Origin: Jatrophihabitans telluris
Lineage (GTDB): Bacteria > Actinomycetota > Actinomycetes > Mycobacteriales > Jatrophihabitantaceae
Direction of reading: 5' to 3'
Length of the DNA: 64,000 bases
Assembly (NCBI RefSeq): GCF_023516435.1
Contig: NZ_CP097332.1
Location: 2,294,001 to 2,358,000 of the forward strand
In this document: in pieces, positions 38,765-48,374 of the stretch
Position numbering within the stretch: position 1 is the first letter of the stretch
Layout of the letters: each line of letters starts with the position of its first letter
The notes under the pieces: model-generated
What the model saw: the letters and a program-made list of their open reading frames with translations, nothing else
Told to the model about the DNA's origin: nothing
Databases searched by the model: none
Program-made: the position numbers and the translations under genes

Positions 38765-38945
38765 GCAACAAGGGCAACCTCAACGTCCGTACGGGTGCAA
38801 CAAGGGCAACTTCAACGTCCGGACGGGTGCAACGAGGGCAACCTCAACGCCCGGACGCGCGCAACAAGGGCAACCTCAACGCGTGGACGGGTGCAACAAG
38901 GGCAACCTCAACGCCCGCACGCGCGCAACAAGGGCAACCTCAACG
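38765..38945. repeat. 32-bp-period direct repeat array, six units (locus A)
   Basis: A 21-bp core that begins GCAACAAGGGC and ends CCTCAACG starts at 38765, 38797, 38829, 38861, 38893 and 38925, exactly every 32 bases. Units 2 and 3 each differ by one base and the rest are identical. The 11-base spacers vary around two types (CGTGGACGGGT/TCCGGACGGGT and CCCGGACGCGC). The array fills the gap between the peroxiredoxin and the HIT gene. The last core contains the HIT stop codon. The same core with the same period recurs at 52513-52620. Confidence 0.95.
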
Positions 38946-39521
38946 CGTGGCGGGCCAGGCTTCGGCGATCAGGGCACGGGTCTCGTGCAACAACTGGGGC
39001 AACACCCGGGTGTGCCCGACGATGGGCATGAAGTTCATGTCACCGCCCCACCGGGGCACGACATGCTGGTGCAGGTGCGCCGCAATCCCTGCACCGCCGA
39101 CGACGCCCTGGTTGATCCCGATGTTGAACCCCATCGGGTTGGCCGCAGCGCGCAACGCGATCATCGACTGCTGCACGAACAACGACAACTCCGCACCCTC
39201 GTCCGGGGTCAGTTCGGTGAAGTCGGCGATGTGGCGGTAGGGCACCGTCATCAGGTGCCCGGGGTTGTAGGGGTACAGGTTGAGCACGGCGAACACCAGC
39301 TCGCCGCGAGCGACGATCAAGCCGTCGTCGTCGGACCGGGACGGGATCTCGCAGAACGGGCAGTGGTGCTCGGCGTCGGACTGCGGCTTGCCCTCGCCCC
39401 CGATATAGACCATCCGGTGTGGCGTCCACAGTCGTTGGAAGGCGTCCGGAACTCCGGCGAACTCATACGGCTCAGCGAGCTCGCCGGGATGGGATGCCCC
39501 GGACTCGACCGGTGCGGTCAC
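38940..39521 (-). CDS. HIT-family nucleotide hydrolase/phosphorylase
   Basis: A 193-residue histidine-triad protein. The triad reads HLHQHVV in [12 protein letters not shown]. An N-terminal CPFCEIP and [18 protein letters not shown] complete the fold of the Ap4A-phosphorylase-like group. GTG 39521 overlaps the thrS stop by four bases (GTGA). The stop codon falls in the last unit of the 32-bp repeat array. In mycobacteria this gene lies directly between thrS and pgsA; here a plus-strand block and the array separate it from pgsA. Confidence 0.92.
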   Translation of the reverse strand: MTAPVESGASHPGELAEPYEFAGVPDAFQRLWTPHRMVYIGGEGKPQSDAEHHCPFCEIPSRSDDDGLIVARGELVFAVLNLYPYNPGHLMTVPYRHIADFTELTPDEGAELSLFVQQSMIALRAAANPMGFNIGINQGVVGGAGIAAHLHQHVVPRWGGDMNFMPIVGHTRVLPQLLHETRALIAEAWPATR

Positions 39522-41623
39522 GATCGAGGACCCGTGCCGGCTCCGAAATCGGCCGCGGTCGGCGAGGAATTGACCCGCCGCGCGACGAAGTCGGCGATCT
39601 CGGCAACGGCCTGCTCGATGGGGACGCCGTTGCGCTGCTCGCCGTCGCGATAGCGGAAGGACACCGCACGGTTGTCGACATCCTGCGCACCCGCGATCAG
39701 CATGAACGGCACTTTCGCCTGCTGCGCCGACCGAATCTTCTTCTGCATGCGCTCGGAGCTGGCGTCCACCTCGACGCGAATTCCGGCCTTCTTGAGGGTG
39801 GCGGCGACGTCGAGGAGATAGTCGATCTGGTCGTCGGAGACGGGAATCGCGATCGCCTGGACCGGTGCCAGCCACGCCGGGAACGCACCCGCGTAGTGCT
39901 CGGTCAGCACCCCGATGAAGCGCTCGATCGACCCGAACTTGGCCGAATGGATCATGACCGGTTGCTGGCGCGAGCCGTCGGAGGACTGGTATTCCAGTTC
40001 GAAGCGCGCGGGCTGGTTGAAGTCGTACTGCACGGTCGACATCTGCCAGGTCCGGCCGATCGCGTCGCGCGCCTGCACGGAAACCTTCGGGCCGTAGAAG
40101 GCGGCGCCGCCCGGATCGGGCACCAGTTCCAGTCCCGTGTCGAGCGCCGCCTGCTCAAGCACCGCGGTCGCCGTCTCCCAATCCGAGTCCGACCCGATGA
40201 ACTTGTCGGAATTAGGGTCGCGGGTGGACAGCTCGAGGTAGAAGTCGTCCAGCCCGAAATCTCGCAACAGGCCCAGCAGGAAGTTCAGCAGCAGCTTGAT
40301 CTCCCCCGGTGCCTGCTCCGGGGTGCAGTAGGTGTGCGAGTCGTCCTGCGTCATACCCCGTACCCGGGTCAGTCCGTGCACCACGCCGGACATCTCGTAC
40401 CGGTACACGGAGCCGAACTCGAACAGCCGCAGCGGCAGTTCCCGGTAAGAGCGTCCGCGGGATCGGTAGATCAGATTGTGCATCGGGCAGTTCATGGCCT
40501 TGAGCCGGTACTCACTTCCCTCCAGATCCATCGGGGGAAACATCGTGTCGGCGTAGTAAGGCAGATGACCGGAGGTGTGGAACAGGCCGTCCTTGCTGAT
40601 GTGCGGGGTGTTGACGAAGTCGAAGCCTTCGTCGATGTGCCGCTGCCGGACGTAGCCTTCCAGTTCCCGCCGCAGGATGCCGCCCTTGGGATGAAACACC
40701 GCAAGGCCGGACCCGAGTTCGTCGGGGAAACTGAACAGATCGAGCTCGACGCCGAGCTTGCGGTGGTCGCGCTTGGCCGCCTCCTCCAGACGGTTCAGGT
40801 ACTCCTTCAGCGCGTCTTTCGACGGCCAGGCCGTGCCGTAGATCCGCTGCAGTTGCTCATTCTTCTGGTCACCACGCCAGTAAGCCGCTGCCGTGCGCAT
40901 CAGCTTGAACGCCGGGATCCGACGAGTGGTCGGCAGGTGCGGACCGCGGCACAGATCGGTCCAGGCCAGCGAGCCGTCCTTGTTGACGTTGTCGTACATG
41001 GTCAACCGGCCGCCGCCCACCTGCGAGGCCTCCTCGGCGTCCAACTCCGACGCCGTGTAGTTTCCCGCCTCCGGACTGTCCGCCTCGCCGCCGCCCTTCA
41101 GGCCGATCAGCTCGAGTTTGAACTTCTCGTGCGCCAACTCCGAACGCGCGTCGTCGTCGGCGATCTCACGACGGGAAAAGCGCTGCGCCGCCTTGATGAT
41201 CTCGGTCATCTTCTTCTCGATGGCCGACAGGTCCTCTGGCGTGAACGGCCGAGACGGCAGGAAGTCGTAGTAGAAACCGTTCTCGACCGGCGGCCCGATG
41301 CCCAGCAGGGTGTTGGGGAACAGTTCCTGCACGGCCTGGGCCATCACGTGCGCGGTCGAGTGGCGCAGCACGTTCAGGCCGTCCGGCGAGTCGATCGCTA
41401 CAGGTTCGACGGTGTCCTCGGTCTCGAAGGGAACGTCCAGGTCGCGCAGCGCGCCCGCGGAATCGCGGACCACGACGGCACCCGACGGCCCGTTGACGTC
41501 GCTGCCGGCAACACCGGCCGCGGCGGCCGATTCCAGTGCTGCCCGGGGCGTGGTGCCCGCGGCCACCGTCAGAGTCGGCCGGGGATCCGGCTGAGCTGCT
41601 GCGGGCGCCACGGAACTGGACAC
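39518..41623 (-). CDS. thrS: Threonyl-tRNA synthetase
   Basis: Class II synthetase for tRNA-Thr, 701 residues. An N-terminal TGS-like region precedes the editing domain with [12 protein letters not shown]. The core has [15 protein letters not shown] (Zn Cys/His), [32 protein letters not shown] (motif 2) and a C-terminal anticodon domain ([18 protein letters not shown]). GTG start at 41623 with AGGAG five bases upstream. It is followed by the HIT gene with a four-base overlap. Confidence 0.97.
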   Translation of the reverse strand: MSSSVAPAAAQPDPRPTLTVAAGTTPRAALESAAAAGVAGSDVNGPSGAVVVRDSAGALRDLDVPFETEDTVEPVAIDSPDGLNVLRHSTAHVMAQAVQELFPNTLLGIGPPVENGFYYDFLPSRPFTPEDLSAIEKKMTEIIKAAQRFSRREIADDDARSELAHEKFKLELIGLKGGGEADSPEAGNYTASELDAEEASQVGGGRLTMYDNVNKDGSLAWTDLCRGPHLPTTRRIPAFKLMRTAAAYWRGDQKNEQLQRIYGTAWPSKDALKEYLNRLEEAAKRDHRKLGVELDLFSFPDELGSGLAVFHPKGGILRRELEGYVRQRHIDEGFDFVNTPHISKDGLFHTSGHLPYYADTMFPPMDLEGSEYRLKAMNCPMHNLIYRSRGRSYRELPLRLFEFGSVYRYEMSGVVHGLTRVRGMTQDDSHTYCTPEQAPGEIKLLLNFLLGLLRDFGLDDFYLELSTRDPNSDKFIGSDSDWETATAVLEQAALDTGLELVPDPGGAAFYGPKVSVQARDAIGRTWQMSTVQYDFNQPARFELEYQSSDGSRQQPVMIHSAKFGSIERFIGVLTEHYAGAFPAWLAPVQAIAIPVSDDQIDYLLDVAATLKKAGIRVEVDASSERMQKKIRSAQQAKVPFMLIAGAQDVDNRAVSFRYRDGEQRNGVPIEQAVAEIADFVARRVNSSPTAADFGAGTGPRS

Positions 41624-41728
41624 GTTTTCTCCTCGAGTCGCTGCGGGCCGCGCAGGAACGCGCGAACCTCGGGGCTCATGTTAGTGGTGGGCCGAGAACG
41701 GATTCCCGGGGCGAGCCCGCACCGGCGA

Positions 41729-42361
41729 TCATTCGCCCAGGGCCAGCGCACGTACCAGCACGTCGATCGCGGGGCGGTCGGCGCCGTCGACCATTCGCTG
41801 CACCCGCTCGGCTCGCTCCACGCGCAGGCTGACCCCGGTAAGAGCCAGATCGGTCACGACGTCATCCGGGCTGTAGAGCACCGCGGCGTCCTGGGGGCCG
41901 CCGACGCCATCGGTCAGGTTGGTCGAGTCGTGGCCGATGACCAGCAGGGTCCCACCCTGAGCCAGCGCCTCGGCCGCGCGGTGCAGAATCCGGCGGCGCG
42001 GCTCGGGCGCGACCTGTAGGTAACAGATCAGGGCCAGGTCGAATGCGGCCGGCTCGGGCTGGTAGTCCAGTAGATCGGCATGGTGCCAGGCGAGCAGTCC
42101 GGCGGCGTGACCCAGCACGCCCTCCGCCCGTCGCCGGCCCTTGTCCAGCGCTACCCGGCTGAAGTCGACCACGGTGACCGCCCATCCCGCCTGGGCCAGC
42201 CACAGCGCGTTTCTCCCCTCCCCGGCGCCCAAATCCAGAGCACGCCCGGGTGCCAGGTCGGCCAACTCGGTCGCCACGAACTGATTGGGACCACCTGACC
42301 AGACGAGCTCGGCGGCGGCATAACGCTCGTCCCAGGCGGCACTGTCCACGCTGCCCATCAT
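41729..42361 (-). CDS. Class I SAM-dependent methyltransferase
   Basis: A 210-residue Rossmann methyltransferase of the TehB-like/small-molecule type. The SAM loop is ALDLGAGEGRNALWLA, followed by VTVVDFSRVALDKG, LALICYLQVAPEPRRRILH and GGTLLVIGHD. The substrate is unknown. Two tandem ATG codons (42361 and 42358) are both possible starts. It is divergent from the SDR/DUF2867 gene and has its own unit upstream of thrS. Confidence 0.85.
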   Translation of the reverse strand: MMGSVDSAAWDERYAAAELVWSGGPNQFVATELADLAPGRALDLGAGEGRNALWLAQAGWAVTVVDFSRVALDKGRRRAEGVLGHAAGLLAWHHADLLDYQPEPAAFDLALICYLQVAPEPRRRILHRAAEALAQGGTLLVIGHDSTNLTDGVGGPQDAAVLYSPDDVVTDLALTGVSLRVERAERVQRMVDGADRPAIDVLVRALALGE

Positions 42362-42454
42362 GGCTCACGAGGCAATGGGTGGCCACGCGAGGCTACGGTG
42401 AGCAGAACAGCCCTGAACTCACAGGCGCCGGAACGAACAGGACGCGACTGCGAC

Positions 42455-43915
42455 ATGCGAGTTCTAGTGAGCGGAGCCACCGGCTACATCGGTGGGCGAC
42501 TGGTGCCACAGCTGATCGAGGCCGGGCACCAGGTACGCGCGATGACCCACACCAAAGGCAGGCTCGACGGATTGCCGTGGGCCGATGAGGTCGAGATCGT
42601 CACGGCGGATGCGGCCGAACCCGAGGACCTCGCCAACGCGATGCACGAGGTCGAGGTGGCCTACTTCCTGATCCACTCCATCGGTACCGGGTCGAAGTTC
42701 GCCGAACAGGACCGGGTCGTGGCCGAGAACTTCGCGGCCTCTGCCGAGCGAGCGGGGGTCGGCCGCATCGTCTACCTCGGTGGCCTGGCCGACGAGAACG
42801 CCGCCGAGGTCTCCGAGCACCTGGCCTCCCGCGCCGAGGTCGGGACCATCTTCCTGAACTCCTCGGTACCTGCCGTCGTACTCCGGGCAGCGGTCATCAT
42901 CGGCAGCGGGTCCGCGTCGTTCGAGATGCTGCGCTACCTCACCGAGCGGCTGCCGGCGATGATCACACCGAAGTGGCTGAGCACCCGCATCCAGCCGATC
43001 GCGGTCCGCGACGTGCTGCGCTACCTCGTCGCGGCCGCGGAATTCCCGGCCGGAATCAATCGCACGTTCGACATCGGCGGCCCGGACGTACTGACCTACC
43101 GCGAGATGATGCAGCGCTATGCCGCTGTCGCGGGCCTGCACAAGCGGATCATCGTCGGCTCGCCGTTGCTCACTCCCAGGCTGTCCAGTCATTGGGTCGG
43201 CCTCATCACCCCGGTCCCCGCGGCGCTGGCCCGGCCGCTCGTGCAGTCGCTGCGCACCGAAGTGATCTGCCGGGAGGACGACATCGCCGACTATGTGCCC
43301 GACCCTCCCGGTGGGCTGCTCGGGTTCGAGGATGCCGTCGCACTGGCGCTGCAGCGGGTGCGCGAGGCGAAGGTGACCACGCGCTGGACGGAGAGCGGGG
43401 CGGTCCGGGCACCGAGCGAGCCCTTCCCGTCGGACCCGGACTGGGCCGGAGGGACTCTGTACACCGACGAACGTCGGCGCACCGTGAACGGGACCCCCGA
43501 GCAGGTGTGGACCGGCATCGAGCGGATGGGCGGCGAGCAGGACTTCTACGGTCTGCGGTCGCTGTGGCGGGTCCGCGGCCTGGCCGACCGGGTCGCGGGT
43601 GGGCCAGGACTGCGCCCGGGGCGTCGTGATCCGAACTCGCTGCGGGTTGGCGACGCACTGGACTTCTGGCGTGTGGAGGAGGTCGCCGCACCGGAACTGT
43701 TGCGCCTGCGGGCGGAGATGAAACTGCCCGGAGTGGCCTGGTTGGAATTCCACGTGACCCCGGACGGCGCCCAGCGAAGCGAGATCACGCAACGGCTGAC
43801 GTTCTACCCGCGAGGGATCGCCGGTCACCTGTACTGGCGGGCGGTCGCCCCGTCGCACCCGCTGATCTTCTCTGCGATGCTGCGGGCGGTTGCGCGCCGA
43901 GCCGAGAGCCATTGA
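42455..43915 (+). CDS. NAD(P)-binding SDR-type protein fused to DUF2867
   Basis: A 486-residue two-domain protein. The N-terminus is a Rossmann domain of the NmrA/atypical SDR type (MRVLVSGATGYIGGRLVPQL, ADAAEPEDLANAM, DIGGPDVLTYREMMQRY). The C-terminal part has the DUF2867 START-like features (YTDERRRTVNGTPEQVW, LRVGDALDFWRVEEV). It is probably an oxidoreductase or epimerase with a lipid-binding domain; the substrate is unknown. I start at ATG 42455, which begins at the canonical SDR fold. The open frame extends 19 codons upstream without conserved content. Confidence 0.85.
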   Translation: MRVLVSGATGYIGGRLVPQLIEAGHQVRAMTHTKGRLDGLPWADEVEIVTADAAEPEDLANAMHEVEVAYFLIHSIGTGSKFAEQDRVVAENFAASAERAGVGRIVYLGGLADENAAEVSEHLASRAEVGTIFLNSSVPAVVLRAAVIIGSGSASFEMLRYLTERLPAMITPKWLSTRIQPIAVRDVLRYLVAAAEFPAGINRTFDIGGPDVLTYREMMQRYAAVAGLHKRIIVGSPLLTPRLSSHWVGLITPVPAALARPLVQSLRTEVICREDDIADYVPDPPGGLLGFEDAVALALQRVREAKVTTRWTESGAVRAPSEPFPSDPDWAGGTLYTDERRRTVNGTPEQVWTGIERMGGEQDFYGLRSLWRVRGLADRVAGGPGLRPGRRDPNSLRVGDALDFWRVEEVAAPELLRLRAEMKLPGVAWLEFHVTPDGAQRSEITQRLTFYPRGIAGHLYWRAVAPSHPLIFSAMLRAVARRAESH

Positions 43916-44106
43916 CGTTCCCACGACCAGGTCCTGGAGCCGCATTCGGGCGAACCTGCTCCGCTCCGTCGGCGAAATGTCTGGGCGGTCCGGGTATTGC
44001 GGAAGGTAGACACTCGGCAGTCTGCTCGCGGGCTAGTCAGTCCACTTGATCTGGGCGCATGCTTGGCCCGAACCTGTGCGCCGTTCGGCGCGCAGTGGAG
44101 GCGCTG

Positions 44107-44646
44107 ATGAATCCGCAGTTCGGCAAGTTTCGGGGCACTGTCGTCGACAACCGTGATCCGCTGCTGATCGGGCGCATCCTGGTGTCGTGCCCGGCGGTGC
44201 TGGGCGAGGAGCCGGCGTGGGCCGAAGCCTGCCTGCCGTTCATGGCGCCCAACACCGGCTTGCTGAACCTGCCACCGGTGGGAGCTTCGGTTTGGATCGA
44301 GTTCGAGGCGGGCGATTCCCGGTATCCGATCTGGGCGGGCCAACGGTTGGATGCCAGCAGCCAGTGGCCGGAGGCACAACAGATCAGTCTGACCGGTCCC
44401 AGGGGCGAGCGCATCGACATCGACGAGCGCGCCCAGACGATCTCACTTACGCACCCGAACGGCACCAGCGTGGTGGTGTCCGAGGCCGCGGTCCGGATCA
44501 CGGCGCCCACGTCGGTGGAGGTAACCGCTCCGGTGGTCAGAGTCCGAACCGCTGAGCTGTCGGTCGACGGGACGTTGAGCGCCGCCACCGTCGTGGCCAG
44601 CCGCGGAATGGTCTCGCCGAGTTACCAGCAGCGGGCCAACCACTGA
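44107..44646 (+). CDS. Orphan phage baseplate V / gp5-like spike protein
   Basis: A 179-residue protein resembling the OB-fold of phage baseplate assembly protein V, gp5 and VgrG. MNPQFGKFRGTVVDNRDPLLIGRILV, by position at the N-terminus, is followed by PPVGASVWIEFEAGDSRYPIWAG. The C-terminal half is a run of short alternating strands (ISLTGPRGERIDID, ISLTHPNGTSVVV, VRITAPTSVEVTAP) like a spike beta-helix. ATG 44107 has GGAGG six bases upstream. No tail sheath, tube, other baseplate or ATPase gene is in the window, so it is an orphan, either a domesticated injection part or a remnant. It converges on hutI with four bases between stops. Confidence 0.8.
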   Translation: MNPQFGKFRGTVVDNRDPLLIGRILVSCPAVLGEEPAWAEACLPFMAPNTGLLNLPPVGASVWIEFEAGDSRYPIWAGQRLDASSQWPEAQQISLTGPRGERIDIDERAQTISLTHPNGTSVVVSEAAVRITAPTSVEVTAPVVRVRTAELSVDGTLSAATVVASRGMVSPSYQQRANH

Positions 44647-44650
44647 TATC

Positions 44651-45814
44651 TCAGCCGGGAATTTCCAGCGCCCGAGCGATCGGAACGCCCGGACGATAGG
44701 CCAGGTGCAGGTAGCTCGGTGCCTCCAGCACGGTGAGGTCGGCCGACATGCCGACCCGAAGCGCGCCGATGTCCGCGCGGCGTAGTGAGTGCGCGCTGCC
44801 TGCGGTGGCCGCCCACAACGCCTCGGCCGGGGTCAGGCCCATCTCGCGGACCGCGAGCGCGATGATCAGCGGCATCGAGGACGTGTAACACGTACCGGGG
44901 TTGCAGTCGGTCGCCAGCGCCACGGCCACGCCGGCGTCGAGGAGCGCGCGGGCGTCGGGATAGGGCGACCGGGTCGCGAACTCCACACCGGGCAGCAACG
45001 TCGCCACCGTCTGCCCGCCGGCGAGAGCATCGATGTCGGCAGGTGAGAGGAACGTGCAGTGATCGACGCTGGCCGCGCCCAGCTCGACCGCGAGCTGCAC
45101 GCCCGGACCGGCCGCAAGCTGGTTGCCGTGCACCCGGAGCTGCAGCCCGGCGGCCCGACCGGCCAGCAGGATCTCGCGGGATTCGTCCCCATCGAAGGCG
45201 TGCGCGCTTGCCGGTTCGCAGAACACATCGATCCAGCGGGCCAGCGGTGCGCATGCGGTGAGCATCTCGCCGACGACGAGGTCGATGTAGTGCCGTCGAT
45301 CGACTCCGGCCGGCACCACGTGGGCGCCGAGGAAGGTCGTTTCCGCACTGAACTCGCCGGCGACGCTCAGCGAGTTGACCTCGTCGGCGACAGACAGGCC
45401 GTAGCCGCTCTTGATCTCGACGGTCGTCGTCCCCTGGGCTCGCATCTCCGCGACCCGACCGGCCACCAACGTCCGCAGCTCGGCGACACCGGCGGCCCGA
45501 GTGGCGGCCACCGTGGTCGAGATTCCCCCACCGTCGTAAGCGATCCCGGCCATGCGGGCGGCGAACTCGGCGCCCCGGTCGCCGGCGAAGACAAGATGGG
45601 AGTGGGAGTCGACGAAGCCGGGGACGACGGCTCGCCCGGCGACGTCGACCCGACGATCGGCCGCCGGGGCAGCCCCGGCGGAGCCCAACCAGCTGATCCG
45701 GCCGGCCTCGACGACCACCGCCGCATCGCTCAGCAGACCGAGGGTGCTGCCGTCGCCGACTGCGGAGTCGTTGGTGACGAGCTCGCCGATGTTGTCGACG
45801 ACGACGCTGCTCAT
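44651..45814 (-). CDS. hutI: Imidazolonepropionase
   Basis: Third step of histidine degradation: opens imidazolonepropionate to N-formimidoylglutamate. 387 residues of the amidohydrolase superfamily, with [20 protein letters not shown] (metal His and substrate Arg), [26 protein letters not shown] and [18 protein letters not shown] 45814 overlaps the hutF stop by four bases (ATGA). A start four codons earlier exists but lies in the overlap without a better site. It is the last gene of the hut operon and ends next to the orphan spike gene. Confidence 0.95.
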   Translation of the reverse strand: MSSVVVDNIGELVTNDSAVGDGSTLGLLSDAAVVVEAGRISWLGSAGAAPAADRRVDVAGRAVVPGFVDSHSHLVFAGDRGAEFAARMAGIAYDGGGISTTVAATRAAGVAELRTLVAGRVAEMRAQGTTTVEIKSGYGLSVADEVNSLSVAGEFSAETTFLGAHVVPAGVDRRHYIDLVVGEMLTACAPLARWIDVFCEPASAHAFDGDESREILLAGRAAGLQLRVHGNQLAAGPGVQLAVELGAASVDHCTFLSPADIDALAGGQTVATLLPGVEFATRSPYPDARALLDAGVAVALATDCNPGTCYTSSMPLIIALAVREMGLTPAEALWAATAGSAHSLRRADIGALRVGMSADLTVLEAPSYLHLAYRPGVPIARALEIPG

Positions 45815-47151
45815 CGCTGCTCCCACAGAGGGGCGATCGCCGCGTTGAGCAACTGCCCTATGTCGCCGAGACGGTGGCGGCCCTGTTGCACGATCGGGCG
45901 CCCGTCGACGTAGACGCTGTCGATGTCGCTGGCCGTTGCCGCCAGAAGTAGCTGATCAGCCCGAGCACCCGCGGTACGGACCGTGTCGGCGCGAACGCAC
46001 ACGAGGTCGGCGCGCTGACCGACGGCGATCGTTCCCGCGTCGGCCCAGCCGAGCGATGGGTGGTTGGTGAGCGCACTGAGCAGTTCCTCGGGCCGGAATC
46101 GCCCCCGCTGCAGGGTGTTCAGGCGTTCATGCGCCTCCAGGGCCTTGGCCTCCTCGATCAGGTCGACAACCGCATTCTGATCACTGCCCAGGCTCAGCAC
46201 CGCGCCGGCCTCGCGCAGCGACCGCGCCGGTCCGATGCCATCGGCCAGATCCCGCTCGGTCGTCGGGCAGAAACACGCGGTGCTCCGCCGCGATCCGAGC
46301 AGGCCGATGTCCGCTTCGGTGAGATGGGTGGCGTGCACCGCCGTGGTGGCCGCATCCAGGACGCCCTCGTCGTCGAGCAGGGCCGTCGGCGTCCGACCGT
46401 AGAAGGCGACGCACGCCTCGTTCTCGGCCGGCTGCTCCGACAGGTGCACATGCAACGGCGATTGCCCTCCGTGGCGCCCGCCCAGCTTCCCGGCCGCGGC
46501 GCGGACTTCGCCCAGTACCTCGCGGGGCACGGCCCGGACGGAATGGATCGCCGCGGCCACCCGGAAGCCGTCACTGTCCTGCAGTCGGGTGACGCGGGTC
46601 TGCCAGCCGTCGACGTCGCCATCACTGAAGCGCTCCTGCACGGCGTCCAGCGGCAGATGGCCGCCCGCGTCGAGGCCACCGGCCAGGTAGGCCGTGTCCA
46701 GCAGGGTGATCCGGATCCCGGCCTCGGCCGCGGCCTGTCGCAGCGCCTCGGCCATCGCGTTGGGATCGTCGTAGCGCAGGCCACCTGGGGCGTGATGCAG
46801 GTAGTGGAACTCCCCCACCGTGCTCACGCCGGACAATGCCATCTCGGCGTAGACCGCCCGCGCCAGTTGCAGGTAGGAATCCGGGTCGAGCCGGCGGGCC
46901 ACGGCATACATCGCTTCGCGCCACGTCCAGAACGTGCCACCGTCGGCGTGCGTACGACCCCGCAGAGCGCGGTGGAAGGCGTGACTGTGGGCGTTGGCGA
47001 AACCGGGATACACCACACCGGTGAGTCGCTCGGCGCCGGAGGACGATCCACCCTGCACCACGGCGGAGAATCGACCGTCGGTGACCTCGATGCGAACGTC
47101 TCGAGCGAGGCCGCCGGGCAACACGGCCTGCTCGGCGAACAGGGCGGTCAT
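45811..47151 (-). CDS. hutF: Formimidoylglutamate deiminase
   Basis: Removes ammonia from N-formimidoylglutamate to give N-formylglutamate, which marks the five-step branch of histidine degradation. 446 residues of the amidohydrolase superfamily: [78 protein letters not shown] and [20 protein letters not shown] 47151 overlaps the stop of the upstream M20 gene by four bases. The enzyme next in the pathway should be a deformylase (see the M20 gene). Confidence 0.95.
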   Translation of the reverse strand: MTALFAEQAVLPGGLARDVRIEVTDGRFSAVVQGGSSSGAERLTGVVYPGFANAHSHAFHRALRGRTHADGGTFWTWREAMYAVARRLDPDSYLQLARAVYAEMALSGVSTVGEFHYLHHAPGGLRYDDPNAMAEALRQAAAEAGIRITLLDTAYLAGGLDAGGHLPLDAVQERFSDGDVDGWQTRVTRLQDSDGFRVAAAIHSVRAVPREVLGEVRAAAGKLGGRHGGQSPLHVHLSEQPAENEACVAFYGRTPTALLDDEGVLDAATTAVHATHLTEADIGLLGSRRSTACFCPTTERDLADGIGPARSLREAGAVLSLGSDQNAVVDLIEEAKALEAHERLNTLQRGRFRPEELLSALTNHPSLGWADAGTIAVGQRADLVCVRADTVRTAGARADQLLLAATASDIDSVYVDGRPIVQQGRHRLGDIGQLLNAAIAPLWEQR

Positions 47152-48371
47152 GAGGCTAGGTCCTCGACCACGCTCGCCAGGGCGTGCACGCCGACGACGC
47201 AATCGTCGCGCTCGGCGAACTCCACCGGGGAGTGGGAGATTCCGCTGGGATTGCGAACGAAAAGCATTGCCGTGGCGACCCCTGCGTTGGCCAGGATGCC
47301 GGCGTCGTGGCCGGCGCCGGTCGGCAGCAAGGGCACCTCGCCCAGCCGCTCGGCGAGGCGGCTGGCCAGGGTCCGATCGAAGAACGTCTCGTCCGTCCAG
47401 GACTCCTCGGCCAGGCTCGCGCCGGCACCGGACAGCCAGTCGGTGAACTCCGCGATCAAGGCACGAACGCCGGCCGGGTCTCCACCCCGCGAATCCAGCC
47501 ATCCGGTCACCTTGGACGGGATCGCGTTGACGCCGTTCGGCTCGACGAGGATCTTGCCGCACGTAGCGAGGACATCGTGCCGGACGGCGAGATCGCGGGC
47601 CCGCTGAACGGCGGCGGCATAGGTGAGCATCGGATCGTGCCGGTCGACCAGGCGCGTGGTGCCGGCGTGGTTGGCCTGCCCGTTGATCTCGAACCGCCAG
47701 CGCCCGTGCGGCCAGATGGACGTTCCGACGGCGACCGGATGCCCGAGATCGACGAGACCGCGACCCTGCTCGACGTGCAATTCCACGAAGGCACCGACCC
47801 GTGCCAGCGTTTGGTCGTCGCGGCCCACGTGAGCCGTGCTTCGGCCCGCGCGCGTCATCGCCTCGGCCATCGAGGTGCCGTCGGCGTCGGTCAGACCGAG
47901 CGCGCGATCACCCGCAAGCGCGCCGGTGATGATCCGCGATCCCGCACAGGCAATGCCGAACCGCGCGCCCTCCTCGTCGCCGAAGTTGACCACGCCGATC
48001 GGGCGGGCCGGAGAAAACCCTTGTGCGCGCAGACGATCCACGGCCAGCAGGGCCGAGACGACGCCCAGCGGTCCGTCGAACGCGCCGCCGTCGGGCACCG
48101 AGTCCAGGTGCGATCCGATGACTACCCCGGGGTCTCCGGCCGACACGGCGGCGTCGGGATCACCCCACCACGCCCACTGGTTGCCGGCCCGGTCGGTGAC
48201 CAGATCGAGCCCGCGCGCGGCGGCCTGCGCGGCGAACCATTCGCGCAGGCACACATCGGCCTCGGTCCAGGCGAACCGTCGGTACCCGCCGTTGACGGGA
48301 TTGCGACCGACCGGTTCGAGTTCGGCCCACAGCCGGTCGAAGCCGCTGCCGACGGAATCGGGGGTGCTCAC
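47148..48371 (-). CDS. M20-family amidohydrolase (allantoate amidohydrolase-like) in the hut operon
   Basis: A 407-residue M20/M28-type zinc amidohydrolase of the AllC/carbamoylase group, with EEGARFGIACAGSRII, ELHVEQGRGLVDL, NGQANHAGTTRLVDRHDP and TGAGHDAGILANAG. It lies between hutU and hutF with a three-base gap and a four-base overlap, so it is part of the pathway operon. No HutG (N-formylglutamate deformylase) is present in the cluster. I infer that this enzyme may remove the formyl group. The allantoate label from sequence family alone would be misleading here. Confidence 0.88.
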   Translation of the reverse strand: MSTPDSVGSGFDRLWAELEPVGRNPVNGGYRRFAWTEADVCLREWFAAQAAARGLDLVTDRAGNQWAWWGDPDAAVSAGDPGVVIGSHLDSVPDGGAFDGPLGVVSALLAVDRLRAQGFSPARPIGVVNFGDEEGARFGIACAGSRIITGALAGDRALGLTDADGTSMAEAMTRAGRSTAHVGRDDQTLARVGAFVELHVEQGRGLVDLGHPVAVGTSIWPHGRWRFEINGQANHAGTTRLVDRHDPMLTYAAAVQRARDLAVRHDVLATCGKILVEPNGVNAIPSKVTGWLDSRGGDPAGVRALIAEFTDWLSGAGASLAEESWTDETFFDRTLASRLAERLGEVPLLPTGAGHDAGILANAGVATAMLFVRNPSGISHSPVEFAERDDCVVGVHALASVVEDLAS

Positions 48372-48374
48372 GGC

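Noticed and set aside
38765-38945. CRISPR array
   Set aside because: The regular repeat-spacer look is there, but spacers are only 11 bases and nearly repeat themselves, the core is 21 bases, and no cas gene is present.
39419-42019. 866-codon open frame on the plus strand opposite thrS
   Set aside because: Antisense shadow of thrS: Arg/Gly/His-rich translation with no family features.
42464-43945. 493-codon open frame opposite the SDR/DUF2867 gene
   Set aside because: Antisense shadow with no domain; the plus-strand gene has clear Rossmann and DUF2867 signatures.
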